Source of the DNA: Hymenobacter terricola
Lineage (GTDB): Bacteria; Bacteroidota; Bacteroidia; Cytophagales; Hymenobacteraceae
DNA: 64,000 nt
NCBI RefSeq assembly: GCF_017921975.2
Contig: NZ_JAGEMO020000009.1
Span: 62,001-126,000 of the forward strand
Direction of reading: 5' to 3'
Part shown: positions 35,501-43,275 of the stretch, in pieces
Position numbering within the stretch: position 1 is the stretch's first letter
Layout of the letters: each line of letters starts with the position of its first letter
Program-made: the position numbers and the translations under genes
Notes under the pieces: model-generated
The model's input: the letters and a program-made list of their open reading frames with translations, nothing else
What the model was told of the DNA's origin: nothing
Database searches by the model: none

Positions 35501-38500
35501 GCCACCGTGCTGCTAGGCAGCAGCGAAGCCGGCGCCCGCATCCTGCTGGAAGTGGAGCGCGAGGGCCAGTTGCTGCGCTCCGAATGGCTCACGCTGGCTG
35601 CCAACGAGCAGCGCCGCCTGAGCATCGAAAGCGGCCCCAGCACGGCGCTCGGTCCGCTCTACATTCACACCACGCAGGTGCGCGACAACCACCTCTACCG
35701 CCACGAGGCCACCGTGCAGGTGGCCGAGAAACCGCAGCCGCTGCAGCTGTCCATCGCCACGTTCCGCGACAAGCTCCAGCCCGGCCAGAAGGAAACCTGG
35801 CGCGTGACCATCCACCAGGCCAACGGCAAGGCTGCCGATGCCGAGCTGCTGGCCACGCTGTACGACCAGAGCCTGGATGTTTTCCGGCCGCATAGCTTTC
35901 TGGGGCTGGAATTTGGGCCGGGGTATTACCCGCCCCGGTTTCAGTGGCAGGGGAATTTTGGTGAGTTGAATTCCCAAGCATTGCTAATACAAAATAACGT
36001 GTTTGAAATGGTAGTTATGAGCTACCCGGTCCTCAATACTCAATATGGTGGTGGACTCTTTCTGGATAGATTCGTGCAAGCACTAGGTGGTGCCGTTCGC
36101 CCTGAAGGATATGGTTCGAGAGCATTACAAGGGCGGGTAAGTGGAGTTGCTATTAGAATAAAAGGAGCTGCCTTGCCAATGGCGGCCGAAGCCATTGCCG
36201 CCCCTGCTCCAATGGCCTCGGCGGCAATGGCTGATTCAAAGCAGCTCAACGAGGTAGTTGCCGTAGGCTATGGCAATCCGAAAAAGCCCGCCGCCCCTGA
36301 CCTAACTACCGTGCCCACGCGCACCGATTTCCGCGAAACCGCCTTCTGGCAGCCGGCCCTGCGCACCGACAAAAACGGCGACGTGGTGCTCGAATTCCAG
36401 ATGCCCGAGGCCGTGACGCGCTGGCAGCTGCTGGCCCTGGCCCACGACAAAAACCTGCACAGCGGCCAGCTGGCCCGGCAGCTTGTGACGCAAAAGGAAA
36501 TTCAGATTTCGCCCAACGCCCCGCGCTTCTTCCGGCAGGGCGACACCTTCACCTTCCCCGCCAAGTTCTCGAACCTGACCGACCACGCCACCAGCGGCAC
36601 TGCCCAATTATTCCTGCTCGATGCCGCCACGGGCCAGGACATCACCAGTCAATTAGTGAAAGGGCCGGCGCAGCAAGCCGTGTCGGCCGCCGCGCACCAG
36701 AGCGCCGCGCTGGGCTGGGAAATTGCGCTCCCGAATGATTTTGCGCCGGTGGCGGTGACATATCGGGTAGTAGCGCAGACCGGCGGAGGGCCGGTTTTGG
36801 ACCTCGAAGGGTCGAAACCGAAGCATAAAGAGCCGAAATCGAAGCACAGAGGGTCGAAACCGGGCCTCGGAGAGTCGGTATCGGACCTCGGAGCATCGAA
36901 ACCGACCCTCGGAGAGTCGGTTGTGGCAGAAAAAGGGTCGAAACCGGACCTTGGAGAGTCGGTTGTGGCAGAAAAAGAGTCGAAATCAGACAAGTTGGCA
37001 GGTGTTTCGTATTCCGATGGGGAGGAGAACACATTGCCCGTGCTCCCCAACCGCATTCTCATCACCGAGAGCCTGCCGCTGCCCATCGTGGGGCCCGGCA
37101 CCCGCACGTTCGAACTGACCAGGCTGACCAGCACCAGCAGTCCCACGCGCCGCAACTACGGCCTGACGCTGGAAATGACGGCCAACCCCGCCTGGTACGC
37201 CGTGCAGAGCCTGCCCTACCTCATGGAGTACCCCTACGAGTGCTCCGAGCAGGTATTCAGCCGCCTCTACGCCAACCTCATCGCGGCCCGGATTCTCAAG
37301 TCCAATCCGCGCTTCAAAACCATATTAGCCGAGTGGGCGCGGCAGGCCCAAAGCGGCACCGCGGCCCAGAAAAACGCGCTTGCCAGCAAGCTGGCCCAAA
37401 ACCAGGAGCTGAAAAACCTGCTGCTGCAAGAGACGCCCTGGGTGCGCGACGCCCAGGGCGAAACCGAGCGCCTGGCCCGCCTCACCGAATTGTTTGACGA
37501 AACCCGGTTGCAGGGCGAAACCAGCCGCGCCCTGCTCAAGCTGCAGAAAATGCAGCTGCCCGGCGGTGGGTTTCCGTGGTTCGATAAAATGCCCGATGAC
37601 CGCTACATCACCCAGCTCATCGTGGCCGGGCTTGGCAAGCTAAAGAAGCTGGGGGCCTTTGATGCCGACAACGACGAGGCTGGCCGCGCCCTGCTGACGC
37701 AGGCCCTGCACTACCTCGACGCTGCCACGGCCCACGACTACGCCGAACTGCGCCGCCGTCAACACGTGAAGCTGGCCGATAACCACCTCGGCGACCTGCA
37801 AATTCAGGCCCTGTACGCCCGGAGCTTCTGGCCGCAACAGGCCGAAAGCGCCGCTGCCAAAGCTGCCTACGCGTACTACCGCGAGCAGGCCGCCAGGTAT
37901 TGGTCCGCCCAGACGCGCTACCTGCAGGCGCAGGTTGCGCTCAGCCTGTTTCGTGCCGGCAAAACCGCGCCCGCGTCGCAGGACATCCTGCGTGCTCTAG
38001 CCGAAAACGCCCTGCACTCGCCCGAGCTGGGCATGTACTGGAAGGAAGTGCGCGGTGGCTACTACTGGCGCGAGGCCCCCACCGAAACCCAGGCCACCCT
38101 CATCGAAGCCTTCGACGAAGTCAAAAACGACCAGAAATCGGTGGATGAAATGAAGCTCTGGCTGCTCAAGCAAAAGCAAACCCACAACTGGGAAAGCACC
38201 CGCGCCACCGCCGATGCCTGCTACGCCCTGCTGCTGCGCGGCTCCGACTGGCTGGTGCCTGCCCAGCCGCTGCAAGTGACTGTGGGCGGCCAGGCCATCC
38301 AGCCCGAGGCGGCGCAAGCCGGCACCGGCTATTTCAAAACCAGCTGGCCGGCGGCCGAGGTGCAGCCCGCGCAAGGCAAAGTCACCCTCACCAAGCCCGA
38401 TGCAGGCGTGGCCTGGGGGGCGCTCTACTGGCAGTATTTCGAGGATATTGACAAGGTGACGTCCGCCGCCACGCCGCTCAGCCTGGAGCGCGAGCTATAC

Positions 38501-38896
38501 CGCGAAACGCGCACGGCCGGAGGCCCGGTGCTGGAGAAACTCACGGCCGCTTCGCCGCTTAAAATTGGCGATGCGCTGGTGGTGCGGCTCGTGCTGCGCA
38601 CCGACCGTGCCCTGGAATACGTGCACCTCAAGGACCAGCGCGCCGCCGGGCTGGAGCCCATCGCCCAGACCAGCGGCTACCGCTACCAGAACGGCCTGGG
38701 CTACTATGAGTCGCCGCGGGATGCGGCCACGAACTTCTTTTTGAGCGAAGTGCCGCGTGGAACGCATGTGTTTGAGTACCGGCTGCGGGCCAGCCAGGCC
38801 GGTGATTTTTCGGGTGGCCTCAGTCAGGTACAGTGTCTGTATGCTCCCGAATTTGGCGCACATTCAGCCGGGGTGCGGCTGCGGGTGGCGCCGTAG
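32537..38896 (+). CDS. alpha-2-macroglobulin family protein
   Basis: 2119-residue secreted or envelope-anchored protein, probably a protease trap guarding the periplasm. Signal peptide MRLFLFACLLLTMIFNADS (1-19). A helical N-terminal region is followed by MG-type beta domains (FLFTDRAIYRPGQTLYFKG is the classic MG2/3 start) and the bait and alpha-helical toroid regions. The thioester motif is kept as CSEQ (Cys about 1569, in YPYECSEQVFSR). Two oddities are seen: LNEVVAVGYG at about 1236, a motif usual in TonB-dependent receptor plugs, and a 63-residue heptapeptide array (about 1422-1484) between the macroglobulin segments. The start at 32537 fits the signal peptide. Confidence 0.92.
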   Translation: MRLFLFACLLLTMIFNADSAAPVPPGPYAARWKKINALLAKSQTATAAPLVEAIYQQAKKAGDSPAYVRALLYKIRLLQAREDDETEKAIGLLEVELKTATFPARPILHSLLAEQYTQYLNQNRYRLYQRTAGAAPTAGNQQTADGGTGLATWDLGRLGAAIVRHYYQSVENEPQRQLKTTLADLGDLAVGGDAEGRALRPTLYDLLAQRAIEGLKNQELYVTRPEQQFQLTDPKLFGTAAEFAALRLLAPDADSLNSQLHVLHLLQRLTASRQQLAPQNLAALADVDLSRIDYLHGLTPNTTLATQYEPALVRMAEAYKALPISTEFMARRAEAARETDPVAAVKLAREAEARFPKSRGAARARQLREQIERPESAFSAADIVIPNQPWRFDVTARNVTSLHAWAYRISLKEWEKSGDYDEKNRTVAQRYARSLRNAPAAAWAVPVPTHPQDYKEQKFAAAGSALPIGYYLVIISNQATKPTDQRPGAVTSYAFVGASELSAVNRHDVDTGAARLLVLQRQSGAPLAGVQAQVTYQYYDRKTSREITRATGIVRTDVKGETLLLTPENTTADALDYNSRIRGVHLWHGADSLQLSNIGGYYQPNRNQAEQAQRRTFLFTDRAIYRPGQTLYFKGILTETQREKSSLVVNQSVSVRLVDVNGQTVQTLPFTTSEFGSFNGSLVLPTGLLNGEMSLQTDHGSLSFAVEDYKRPTFLVTLDPVAGQPQLGQPLSVGGQARAYAGQATDGATVSYRVTRRELLPLFDYGYGGRGRYVPGGNRGTQEIAHGTTTTDAEGRFSITFTPPLVPKVPGRRGWEPGYLFEITADVTDAAGETRTGTRSLPIGRNPLSLRLAGPDAADKQHLPIITLLGTNATGEPLPAAGTLRLLARHYHPNPAGVPGPAPETEENEAKPELVNTLSFDTKTSPALDLKAALAALPTGRYRLEAFTAETDTTHLDFTLYDSRAATVPYATPDWFVALADTAAPGQPATVLLGSSEAGARILLEVEREGQLLRSEWLTLAANEQRRLSIESGPSTALGPLYIHTTQVRDNHLYRHEATVQVAEKPQPLQLSIATFRDKLQPGQKETWRVTIHQANGKAADAELLATLYDQSLDVFRPHSFLGLEFGPGYYPPRFQWQGNFGELNSQALLIQNNVFEMVVMSYPVLNTQYGGGLFLDRFVQALGGAVRPEGYGSRALQGRVSGVAIRIKGAALPMAAEAIAAPAPMASAAMADSKQLNEVVAVGYGNPKKPAAPDLTTVPTRTDFRETAFWQPALRTDKNGDVVLEFQMPEAVTRWQLLALAHDKNLHSGQLARQLVTQKEIQISPNAPRFFRQGDTFTFPAKFSNLTDHATSGTAQLFLLDAATGQDITSQLVKGPAQQAVSAAAHQSAALGWEIALPNDFAPVAVTYRVVAQTGGGPVLDLEGSKPKHKEPKSKHRGSKPGLGESVSDLGASKPTLGESVVAEKGSKPDLGESVVAEKESKSDKLAGVSYSDGEENTLPVLPNRILITESLPLPIVGPGTRTFELTRLTSTSSPTRRNYGLTLEMTANPAWYAVQSLPYLMEYPYECSEQVFSRLYANLIAARILKSNPRFKTILAEWARQAQSGTAAQKNALASKLAQNQELKNLLLQETPWVRDAQGETERLARLTELFDETRLQGETSRALLKLQKMQLPGGGFPWFDKMPDDRYITQLIVAGLGKLKKLGAFDADNDEAGRALLTQALHYLDAATAHDYAELRRRQHVKLADNHLGDLQIQALYARSFWPQQAESAAAKAAYAYYREQAARYWSAQTRYLQAQVALSLFRAGKTAPASQDILRALAENALHSPELGMYWKEVRGGYYWREAPTETQATLIEAFDEVKNDQKSVDEMKLWLLKQKQTHNWESTRATADACYALLLRGSDWLVPAQPLQVTVGGQAIQPEAAQAGTGYFKTSWPAAEVQPAQGKVTLTKPDAGVAWGALYWQYFEDIDKVTSAATPLSLERELYRETRTAGGPVLEKLTAASPLKIGDALVVRLVLRTDRALEYVHLKDQRAAGLEPIAQTSGYRYQNGLGYYESPRDAATNFFLSEVPRGTHVFEYRLRASQAGDFSGGLSQVQCLYAPEFGAHSAGVRLRVAP
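36800..36988 (+). repeat. 21-bp minisatellite inside the alpha-2-macroglobulin gene, nine units
   Basis: Nine units of exactly 21 bp, all in frame, encoding heptapeptides such as DLEGSKP, KHKEPKS, GLGESVS, TLGESVV and AEKGSKP. Units 6/8 and 7/9 form a duplicated 42-bp pair. The peptide is charged and hydrophilic, so it probably forms a flexible linker. Confidence 0.95.
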
Positions 38897-38999
38897 CCTA
38901 ATATCCGCGCGAATAGGCTCTTAGGCTTTGTAAACAGCATTGCCTGCGTTTGAAACCACTTTATGGCTGCGCTCACTTGCATTTAACCGAGGTAGACTG

Positions 39000-39007
39000 T
39001 AGCTTTG
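39000..39007 (+). promoter_or_regulatory. putative promoter (TAGCTTTG with upstream TTG)
   Basis: Exact -7 consensus with a TTG at 38977-38979, 20 bp upstream, near the expected -33 spacing; it would give a leader of about 23 nt before the ATG at 39037. A second exact box, TATATTTG at 39026-39033, is too close to the ATG to be its promoter. Confidence 0.55.
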
Positions 39008-39036
39008 TCTTCTGTCGATTTTATTTATATTTGTTT

Positions 39037-39717
39037 ATGAAGCACCTATTTGTCCTCCTCACGCTGCTCCTGACCTGGGGCGGTGCGCAAGCCCAAACTG
39101 AGAAGCAAATCCCCGTAACGAAGCTGCCCGGCGAAGAAAACCTGAGCCTGCGCGAACGCGCCGAGCGGGATTTCCTGATGCCGGTGCGCCGCAAGAAAAT
39201 CGTGACGGAGGCTCCCAAAGCCAGCGCCGAAGAGAACACCGCCGCTCCCGAATCGGATGCGACGGCGCACTACGCCGAGTCGGCCGATGAGGCCCGTGAG
39301 GCCGCCGTGCCCGCCCACACTACCCGCAGCTATGAGGCCCGCCATGCCGATTGGCTGGCTGCCCGCCGGGCCGCCGCCCGCCGCGAAGAATCTCGGGCTT
39401 CTGCCCGGGCCGAGGCTCGGGCAGAAGCCCGCCGCGCCGCCCGCCATTCGTCGCGCAGCCACAGCAGCAAGTCGAAATCGAGCGAGGCGAAAGCGCACAA
39501 AGCCACTTCGCACAGCAGCAAAACGAGCAAGTCGAAGACCAAAACCAAATCGGCGGCGCACACCAGCAAAAGCACGTCGAAGAGCAAAACCAGCAAAGCC
39601 AAAAGCAGCCACAGCAGCGCCAAGAAAAGCAGCAGCAACAAGAGCACTGCCCACAAAGCCACGAAGAAAAGCACGCCTTCGAAAACGAAGAGCAAGACCA
39701 AAAAGCACCACCGCTAG
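39037..39717 (+). CDS. secreted Lys/Ser-rich low-complexity protein
   Basis: 226 residues. A signal peptide ends at GAQAQ (about residue 20). Residues 20-120 are charged, and from about 135 to the end the protein consists almost only of Ser, Lys, Thr, Ala and His (SKSKTSKAKSSHSS-like), giving a very basic histone-H1-like tail. Such proteins may bind DNA, polyphosphate or acidic polysaccharide outside the cytoplasm; this is a guess from composition. Start MKHLFVLLTLLL at 39037 is set by the signal peptide. Confidence 0.75.
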   Translation: MKHLFVLLTLLLTWGGAQAQTEKQIPVTKLPGEENLSLRERAERDFLMPVRRKKIVTEAPKASAEENTAAPESDATAHYAESADEAREAAVPAHTTRSYEARHADWLAARRAAARREESRASARAEARAEARRAARHSSRSHSSKSKSSEAKAHKATSHSSKTSKSKTKTKSAAHTSKSTSKSKTSKAKSSHSSAKKSSSNKSTAHKATKKSTPSKTKSKTKKHHR

Positions 39718-39897
39718 GACGGCTGCTTATCAGGTTTCAACGGCAACGCCCGGCACTGTAGTGCCGGGCGTTGCCGTTTTTTGTGCGGTTGGGCGCAGCG
39801 GCCAAAAGAAAAAGGGAGTGCGGCGTAAGGCCCAGCGATGAGGGGCGTCTGCCGGGCCATACTAACCACTCTTCATTTTCACTTTAAGCCCAATACC

Positions 39898-40176
39898 ATG
39901 AAAATTCTTCACATTCTCGCTCCCAAAGTGGTTCTGGCCGCTGCTCTGTTTCTTGGCGTGGCGCTGGCGGCTCCGGCTACCTGCCTGGCGCAGGACGGTG
40001 GCAAAATGGCCACCGGAAAAATGGCTGACGGCAAGATGGCCGACGGTAAAATGATGGACGGCAAGATGGCCGACGGCAAGATGTCGAAAGGCAAAATGGC
40101 GAAGGGCCACGGCAAGATGGCCAAAGGCAAAATGGACCACAGCAAGATGAACCACGACAAGATGGGCAAAATGTAA
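39898..40176 (+). CDS. small secreted GKM-repeat protein
   Basis: 92 residues: signal peptide to about residue 31 (ATCLAQ), then repeats of the pentapeptide type GKMAD/GKMMD/GKMSK, ending in a Met/His-rich tail (MDHSKMNHDKMGKM). It resembles the pentapeptide MXKDX repeat proteins. The spaced Met and His residues could bind copper or other soft metals, but no metal genes are adjacent. It has its own strong terminator. The start at 39898 is set by the signal peptide. Confidence 0.78.
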   Translation: MKILHILAPKVVLAAALFLGVALAAPATCLAQDGGKMATGKMADGKMADGKMMDGKMADGKMSKGKMAKGHGKMAKGKMDHSKMNHDKMGKM

Positions 40177-40205
40177 GCTTGCCGAGGCGACTGTAACTCA
40201 GTAGC

Positions 40206-40242
40206 AAAAAGGCCAGGTCCCGTGCGGGGACCTGGCCTTTTT
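40206..40242 (+). terminator. intrinsic terminator
   Basis: 16-bp perfect stem AAAAAGGCCAGGTCCC / GGGACCTGGCCTTTTT, 5-nt loop. Confidence 0.95.
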
Positions 40243-40261
40243 ATATGGAAGTTGTTTAGGA

Positions 40262-40358
40262 GACCCAAGTTGCGGCCTACTGAACCTTAGCCCCAACGAG
40301 CGCCGCCCTCCTGGTACGCCCCCGCTGGGGCTTGACTGCCGACTCCGCAACTTGGGTC
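40262..40358. repeat. 97-bp cruciform-like inverted repeat
   Basis: Outer arms GACCCAAGTTGCGG (40262-40275) and its complement (40345-40358), with a nested AGCCCC/GGGGCT pair inside (40289-40294 and 40327-40332). It lies between the GKM gene and the end of the GH43 gene; it is not a plain terminator, as there is no T-tract. Confidence 0.7.
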
Positions 40359-40404
40359 AGGAAGGGTAACTGAGCAGGACGGGCGATGAGCTTCGTTCTG
40401 CGGC

Positions 40405-41952
40405 TTAGCGCTGGTTGCGGATGATGAAGTTGTTGAAGGTGGCGGCGGTGTCCTCGGCGCCTTGGGCGACGAGGGCGACGCGCACGCCGCGGTCCCAGGG
40501 GGGGAGGTAGGTGCCGTTGAGGGAGAAGTTCTCGGTGGGCAGGGGCTGCCAGGTGGCCCCGTCGGTGCTGTAGGCGAAGCGGTAGCGCTGGCCGCCCCAT
40601 ACTTCAAGGCGGAGGGTGAGGGTGGCGCAGGGGTCGATGAACACCTGCACCAGGGTTTGCTGCTTGCCGCTTTTGACGTGCCAGATTTGGAGCTGGCCGT
40701 TGCCGGCCATGAGGGCGAGGGCGTTGTAGGGGTCGCCCACGGCGGCAAGGCCGGCGAAGGTATCGACGGGGAGATTGGCGAAATCGAGGGTGGTGGCGGC
40801 TTTGTAGGTAGCGGCGTGGGTGCGGCGGGCCACCAGGGTGCCCAGGCGCGAGGAGCCGGCGGCGAGGTGCAGCTGGCCGTGGCGCACGGCGGTGATGGGC
40901 TGGGGCGCGGTGATGGGCCACTGCCATCCGAGGCCCAGCTTATGGCCTTCGAACTCGTCGGCGATGTTGAGGTGGGCGACGTTGGCGAGGGGGGCGGCCT
41001 GGGGGCTGCGGTTCACAAACTCGGGCCACTCCTGGGCGTTCCAGGTGAATTCGGAGAGCAGGCCCTGACGGCCAACAAATTCGTGGCTTTCCGCCGCGTA
41101 GGCGTGGTGAAGAAGGAACCAGCGGCCGTCGAGCTCGGTGACGGTGCCGTGGCCGGGGCACTTCCAGGCGGCGTTGCGGTCGAGGATGGGGTTCTGGTCG
41201 TGCTTTTCCCAGGGGCCGAGCAGGTGGCGGGAGCGGGCCACGCCGGTGGCGTAGTTGCAGCCTTTGCCGCAGCAGCTGTTGCCGGCGTAGAACATGTAGA
41301 ACCAGCCGTGGTGGCGCACCAGGGCGGAGCCTTCCACGAGGGGACCTTCCCACTTCACGTCGTTGGTGAACAGCTCGGTGGGCTCGCCGATGAGGGCGGT
41401 GCGGGCGTCGTTGAGGCGCTGGGCCCAGATGGGGGTGTCCTGGTGGCAGGAGTTGCCGTCTTCCTTCCAGATGAGGTAGAGGTCGCCATGCTCGTCGGGG
41501 ATGGCGAAGCCGTCGATGGAGCCAGCTTCCTGGCCCACGAGGGGGCCGTGGTCGAGGTAGGGGCCTTCCGGACGGTCGGCGCTGGCGACGGCTACGCAGA
41601 GCATGCCGCCCTTGCGGCGGGCGGTGTAGTAGACGTAGGTGCGGCCGTTTTCCTGGTAGAACTCGGGGGCCCAGAAGTTGGAGCCGGCCCACTCGGGCAG
41701 GGCCTCGGGGAAAACGTGGCCCACCAGTTCCCAATCGAGTAGGTTTTTGGAGGTGAAGAGGGGAAATACGGCGCCCCACTCGGCGGAGGTAGCGCTGGCC
41801 CAATAGGTATCGCCGATTTTGGTGACGGTGGGGTCGGGGAAGTCGCCGGGCAGCACCACATGGTCGTAGGAGCGGCGGGGGGCGGGGGCAGTTTCGGGCG
41901 AAATGCCGGGGGTGATGGCCAATTGGGCCATCTGTTCTAGTTCAATCGACAC
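40405..41952 (-). CDS. glycoside hydrolase family 43 protein
   Basis: 515 residues: a five-bladed GH43 propeller (about 25-320) and a C-terminal beta-sandwich of the GH43_C2 type (about 335-515, FEGHKLGLGWQW to FNNFIIRNQR). Catalytic residues by motif: base Asp40 (DFPDPTV), pKa-modulating Asp147 (SIDGFAI) and acid Glu207 (GPLVEGS). Likely substrates are arabinoxylan or xylo-oligosaccharides. There is no signal peptide, so it would act in the cytoplasm unless the true start lies upstream. The gene stands alone, without SusCD neighbours, and its 5' side is an AT-rich gap. Confidence 0.9.
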   Translation of the reverse strand: MSIELEQMAQLAITPGISPETAPAPRRSYDHVVLPGDFPDPTVTKIGDTYWASATSAEWGAVFPLFTSKNLLDWELVGHVFPEALPEWAGSNFWAPEFYQENGRTYVYYTARRKGGMLCVAVASADRPEGPYLDHGPLVGQEAGSIDGFAIPDEHGDLYLIWKEDGNSCHQDTPIWAQRLNDARTALIGEPTELFTNDVKWEGPLVEGSALVRHHGWFYMFYAGNSCCGKGCNYATGVARSRHLLGPWEKHDQNPILDRNAAWKCPGHGTVTELDGRWFLLHHAYAAESHEFVGRQGLLSEFTWNAQEWPEFVNRSPQAAPLANVAHLNIADEFEGHKLGLGWQWPITAPQPITAVRHGQLHLAAGSSRLGTLVARRTHAATYKAATTLDFANLPVDTFAGLAAVGDPYNALALMAGNGQLQIWHVKSGKQQTLVQVFIDPCATLTLRLEVWGGQRYRFAYSTDGATWQPLPTENFSLNGTYLPPWDRGVRVALVAQGAEDTAATFNNFIIRNQR

Positions 41953-42499
41953 GGAGGATAGTATAAGGAGAATAGAGGGGAGAGCGACTTTTGAAATAGT
42001 TCTACTTCCCGGTTTCGAAAGGTAGTAATTTGGAATAAATAATGACGGGCAAACGGCGTTCGGGTAGGCAAAGTTCGGAAAATAGTCGGCGAATGCGGGA
42101 AAATACTGGCTGACATACAGGTTTTTGGCAGGCTTAAATGTTGCTGGTGAGGCTAATTAGCGCCCAGGGTACTAAAAGCATATTTTGGGCCAGGACTACC
42201 GGATTTGCTGTATTGATTCAGGTAGAAATTTGATTTTTCTAAGATATTAATTCTGGAAATATTTTTGAGGGGAGTGAAAAAAGAAGGTTGAATGAGCTAT
42301 GAATATACGTTTTTGGAAGGAAAGCCCTGTTGGGAAGATGGGGTAAGCTCAGCAAAAGCAGGTTATTTAGTGGGGCAGGGGATAGTTGCGATGCCGGGAG
42401 GTGTTTTGGGGATGCGGGGTAGTGCTTTTGCGTTGTGGCGGGGGCTTGAGCGCTGGCAGAGAGGCTGGTTATTTGTCTTTAAGAGCGTGTGCGTTGACG
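41953..42499. other. AT-rich intergenic region, no convincing gene
   Basis: 547 bp with much lower GC than both sides. One open frame (42292-42546, 84 codons) lacks family resemblance, promoter or composition of a real gene. It marks the transition to the accessory island. Confidence 0.5.
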
Positions 42500-42621
42500 G
42501 TCGTAAGCTTCGGCTTGCGACGCCCGATGGAGCGACTCCATTCTAAATTGGATGGAACAGTACGAGGACCAGCTGGTGATGTGTGGGCGTACGGTGGCCT
42601 ACCTTGTCGAAAACGACAAGG
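42500..42621. repeat. three consecutive hairpins at the left edge of the island
   Basis: Hairpin 1, 42500-42521: GTCGTAAGC, loop TTCG, GCTTGCGAC (a C-TTCG-G tetraloop). Hairpin 2, 42527-42541: ATGGAG-CGA-CTCCAT. Hairpin 3, 42602-42621: CCTTGTCG-AAAA-CGACAAGG. They resemble REP/BIME-type palindromes; no T-tracts follow. Confidence 0.65.
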
Positions 42622-42639
42622 CCATTACAAAAAGTAGCC

Positions 42640-42820
42640 CTCCCCGGCGCGCGCGCGCCGCCTGACGCCCCCAGCCCCGCCCCACGCGCCCCACCTGCCG
42701 CCGCCCCACACCCGCAGGTCCCGCTGAGCTAAACCACCGCTTTGGAGTAGCTTCCTCTCATGCGCCGCCCCCGCCTGCTGCGCCCGCCGCTGAAAGAAAC
42801 AGGAGCTTCTGTGTAACTTG
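42640..42820. repeat. type 1 island repeat, copy R1
   Basis: 181 bp, from CTCCCCGGCGCG to AACAGGAGCTTCTGTGTAAC + TTG. Shares with R2 and R4 the blocks CTCCCCGGCGCG, CCACCGC..AGTAGC, GCCGCCCCCGCC, CCGCCGCTGAA and the imperfect palindrome ACAGGAGCTTCTGT. Confidence 0.88.
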
Positions 42821-42841
42821 TGCAAGCAGAATCTTCCGACA

Positions 42842-43071
42842 ATGACAACTACCCTTGTATTAGAACCCACCAACGATTCCGACCTGCATCTGCTGTTGAG
42901 TCTGGCGCAGCGGCTGGGCGCTCCAGCGACAGCTTCGCCAGCCGCTAAGCTGTCGCTGGAGCGCCGTTTTCTGGCCTTGTTTGGTTCCTGGCAATCGGAT
43001 GAAAGCGGGATGAGCTAAACAAGATGCTGATGGACTCCCGCCAGAGTAACCGGCCCAAAAGCAATTCGTAA
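42842..43071 (+). pseudogene. truncated antitoxin copy (paralogue of the gene at 44045)
   Basis: The open part (42842-43018, 58 codons) matches the antitoxin at 44045 nearly residue for residue: LVLEPTNDSDLHLLLSLAQR and GSWQSDESG. A one-base loss in the G-run near 43007 then gives an early stop. Restoring it yields DELNKMLMDSRQ, which again matches the intact gene (DEINKMLMESRH), followed by an unrelated end and TAA at 43069-43071. No PIN toxin follows, so it is an orphan remnant of a vapBC-like module. Confidence 0.82.
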
Positions 43072-43076
43072 ATTTG
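43069..43076 (+). promoter_or_regulatory. putative -7 box (TAAATTTG)
   Basis: Exact TANNTTTG match overlapping the stop of the decayed antitoxin frame. It is only 4 bp before the ATG at 43081, so it would give a leaderless or nearly leaderless mRNA, or it is fortuitous. Confidence 0.35.
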
Positions 43077-43080
43077 CACT

Positions 43081-43275
43081 ATGACTTTTCGCCAGCGCTA
43101 TGCCCAATTGCAAAACCCGAGCTTCGTTCGGCAGATGATGCTGCGCTCGGTATATGGCACAATGGCGCTGGAAAACCAGACCGTGCCGATGGAACGGCTG
43201 GAAGCCCTTTACGAAAAAGTAGAAGCCGAGCGTGCCGCCACCACTATTCGCCAAACCGGCGAAGCTGTGCGCTAA
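43081..43275 (+). CDS. small Fic-inhibitor-like (class I antitoxin-type) protein
   Basis: 64 residues, helical. The block VYGTMALENQTVPMERLEAL resembles the inhibitory helix of Fic proteins and contains the [S/T]xxxE[G/N] motif as TMALEN, whose Glu blocks the ATP site of Fic enzymes. It is encoded opposite the Fic gene and their 3' ends overlap by 32 bp. In known VbhA/VbhT-type pairs the antitoxin precedes the toxin on the same strand, so this order is unusual. Identification rests on this one motif and on the neighbour. Confidence 0.65.
   Translation: MTFRQRYAQLQNPSFVRQMMLRSVYGTMALENQTVPMERLEALYEKVEAERAATTIRQTGEAVR

Noticed and set aside
36235..36270. TonB-dependent receptor plug domain inside the alpha-2-macroglobulin
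   Set aside because: Only the short LNEVVAVGYG motif is present; there is no surrounding plug fold, so I treat it as a borrowed motif, not a receptor.
42292..42546. 84-codon open frame in the AT-rich gap
   Set aside because: No promoter box, no family resemblance, and its 3' part runs through the hairpin cluster at 42500.
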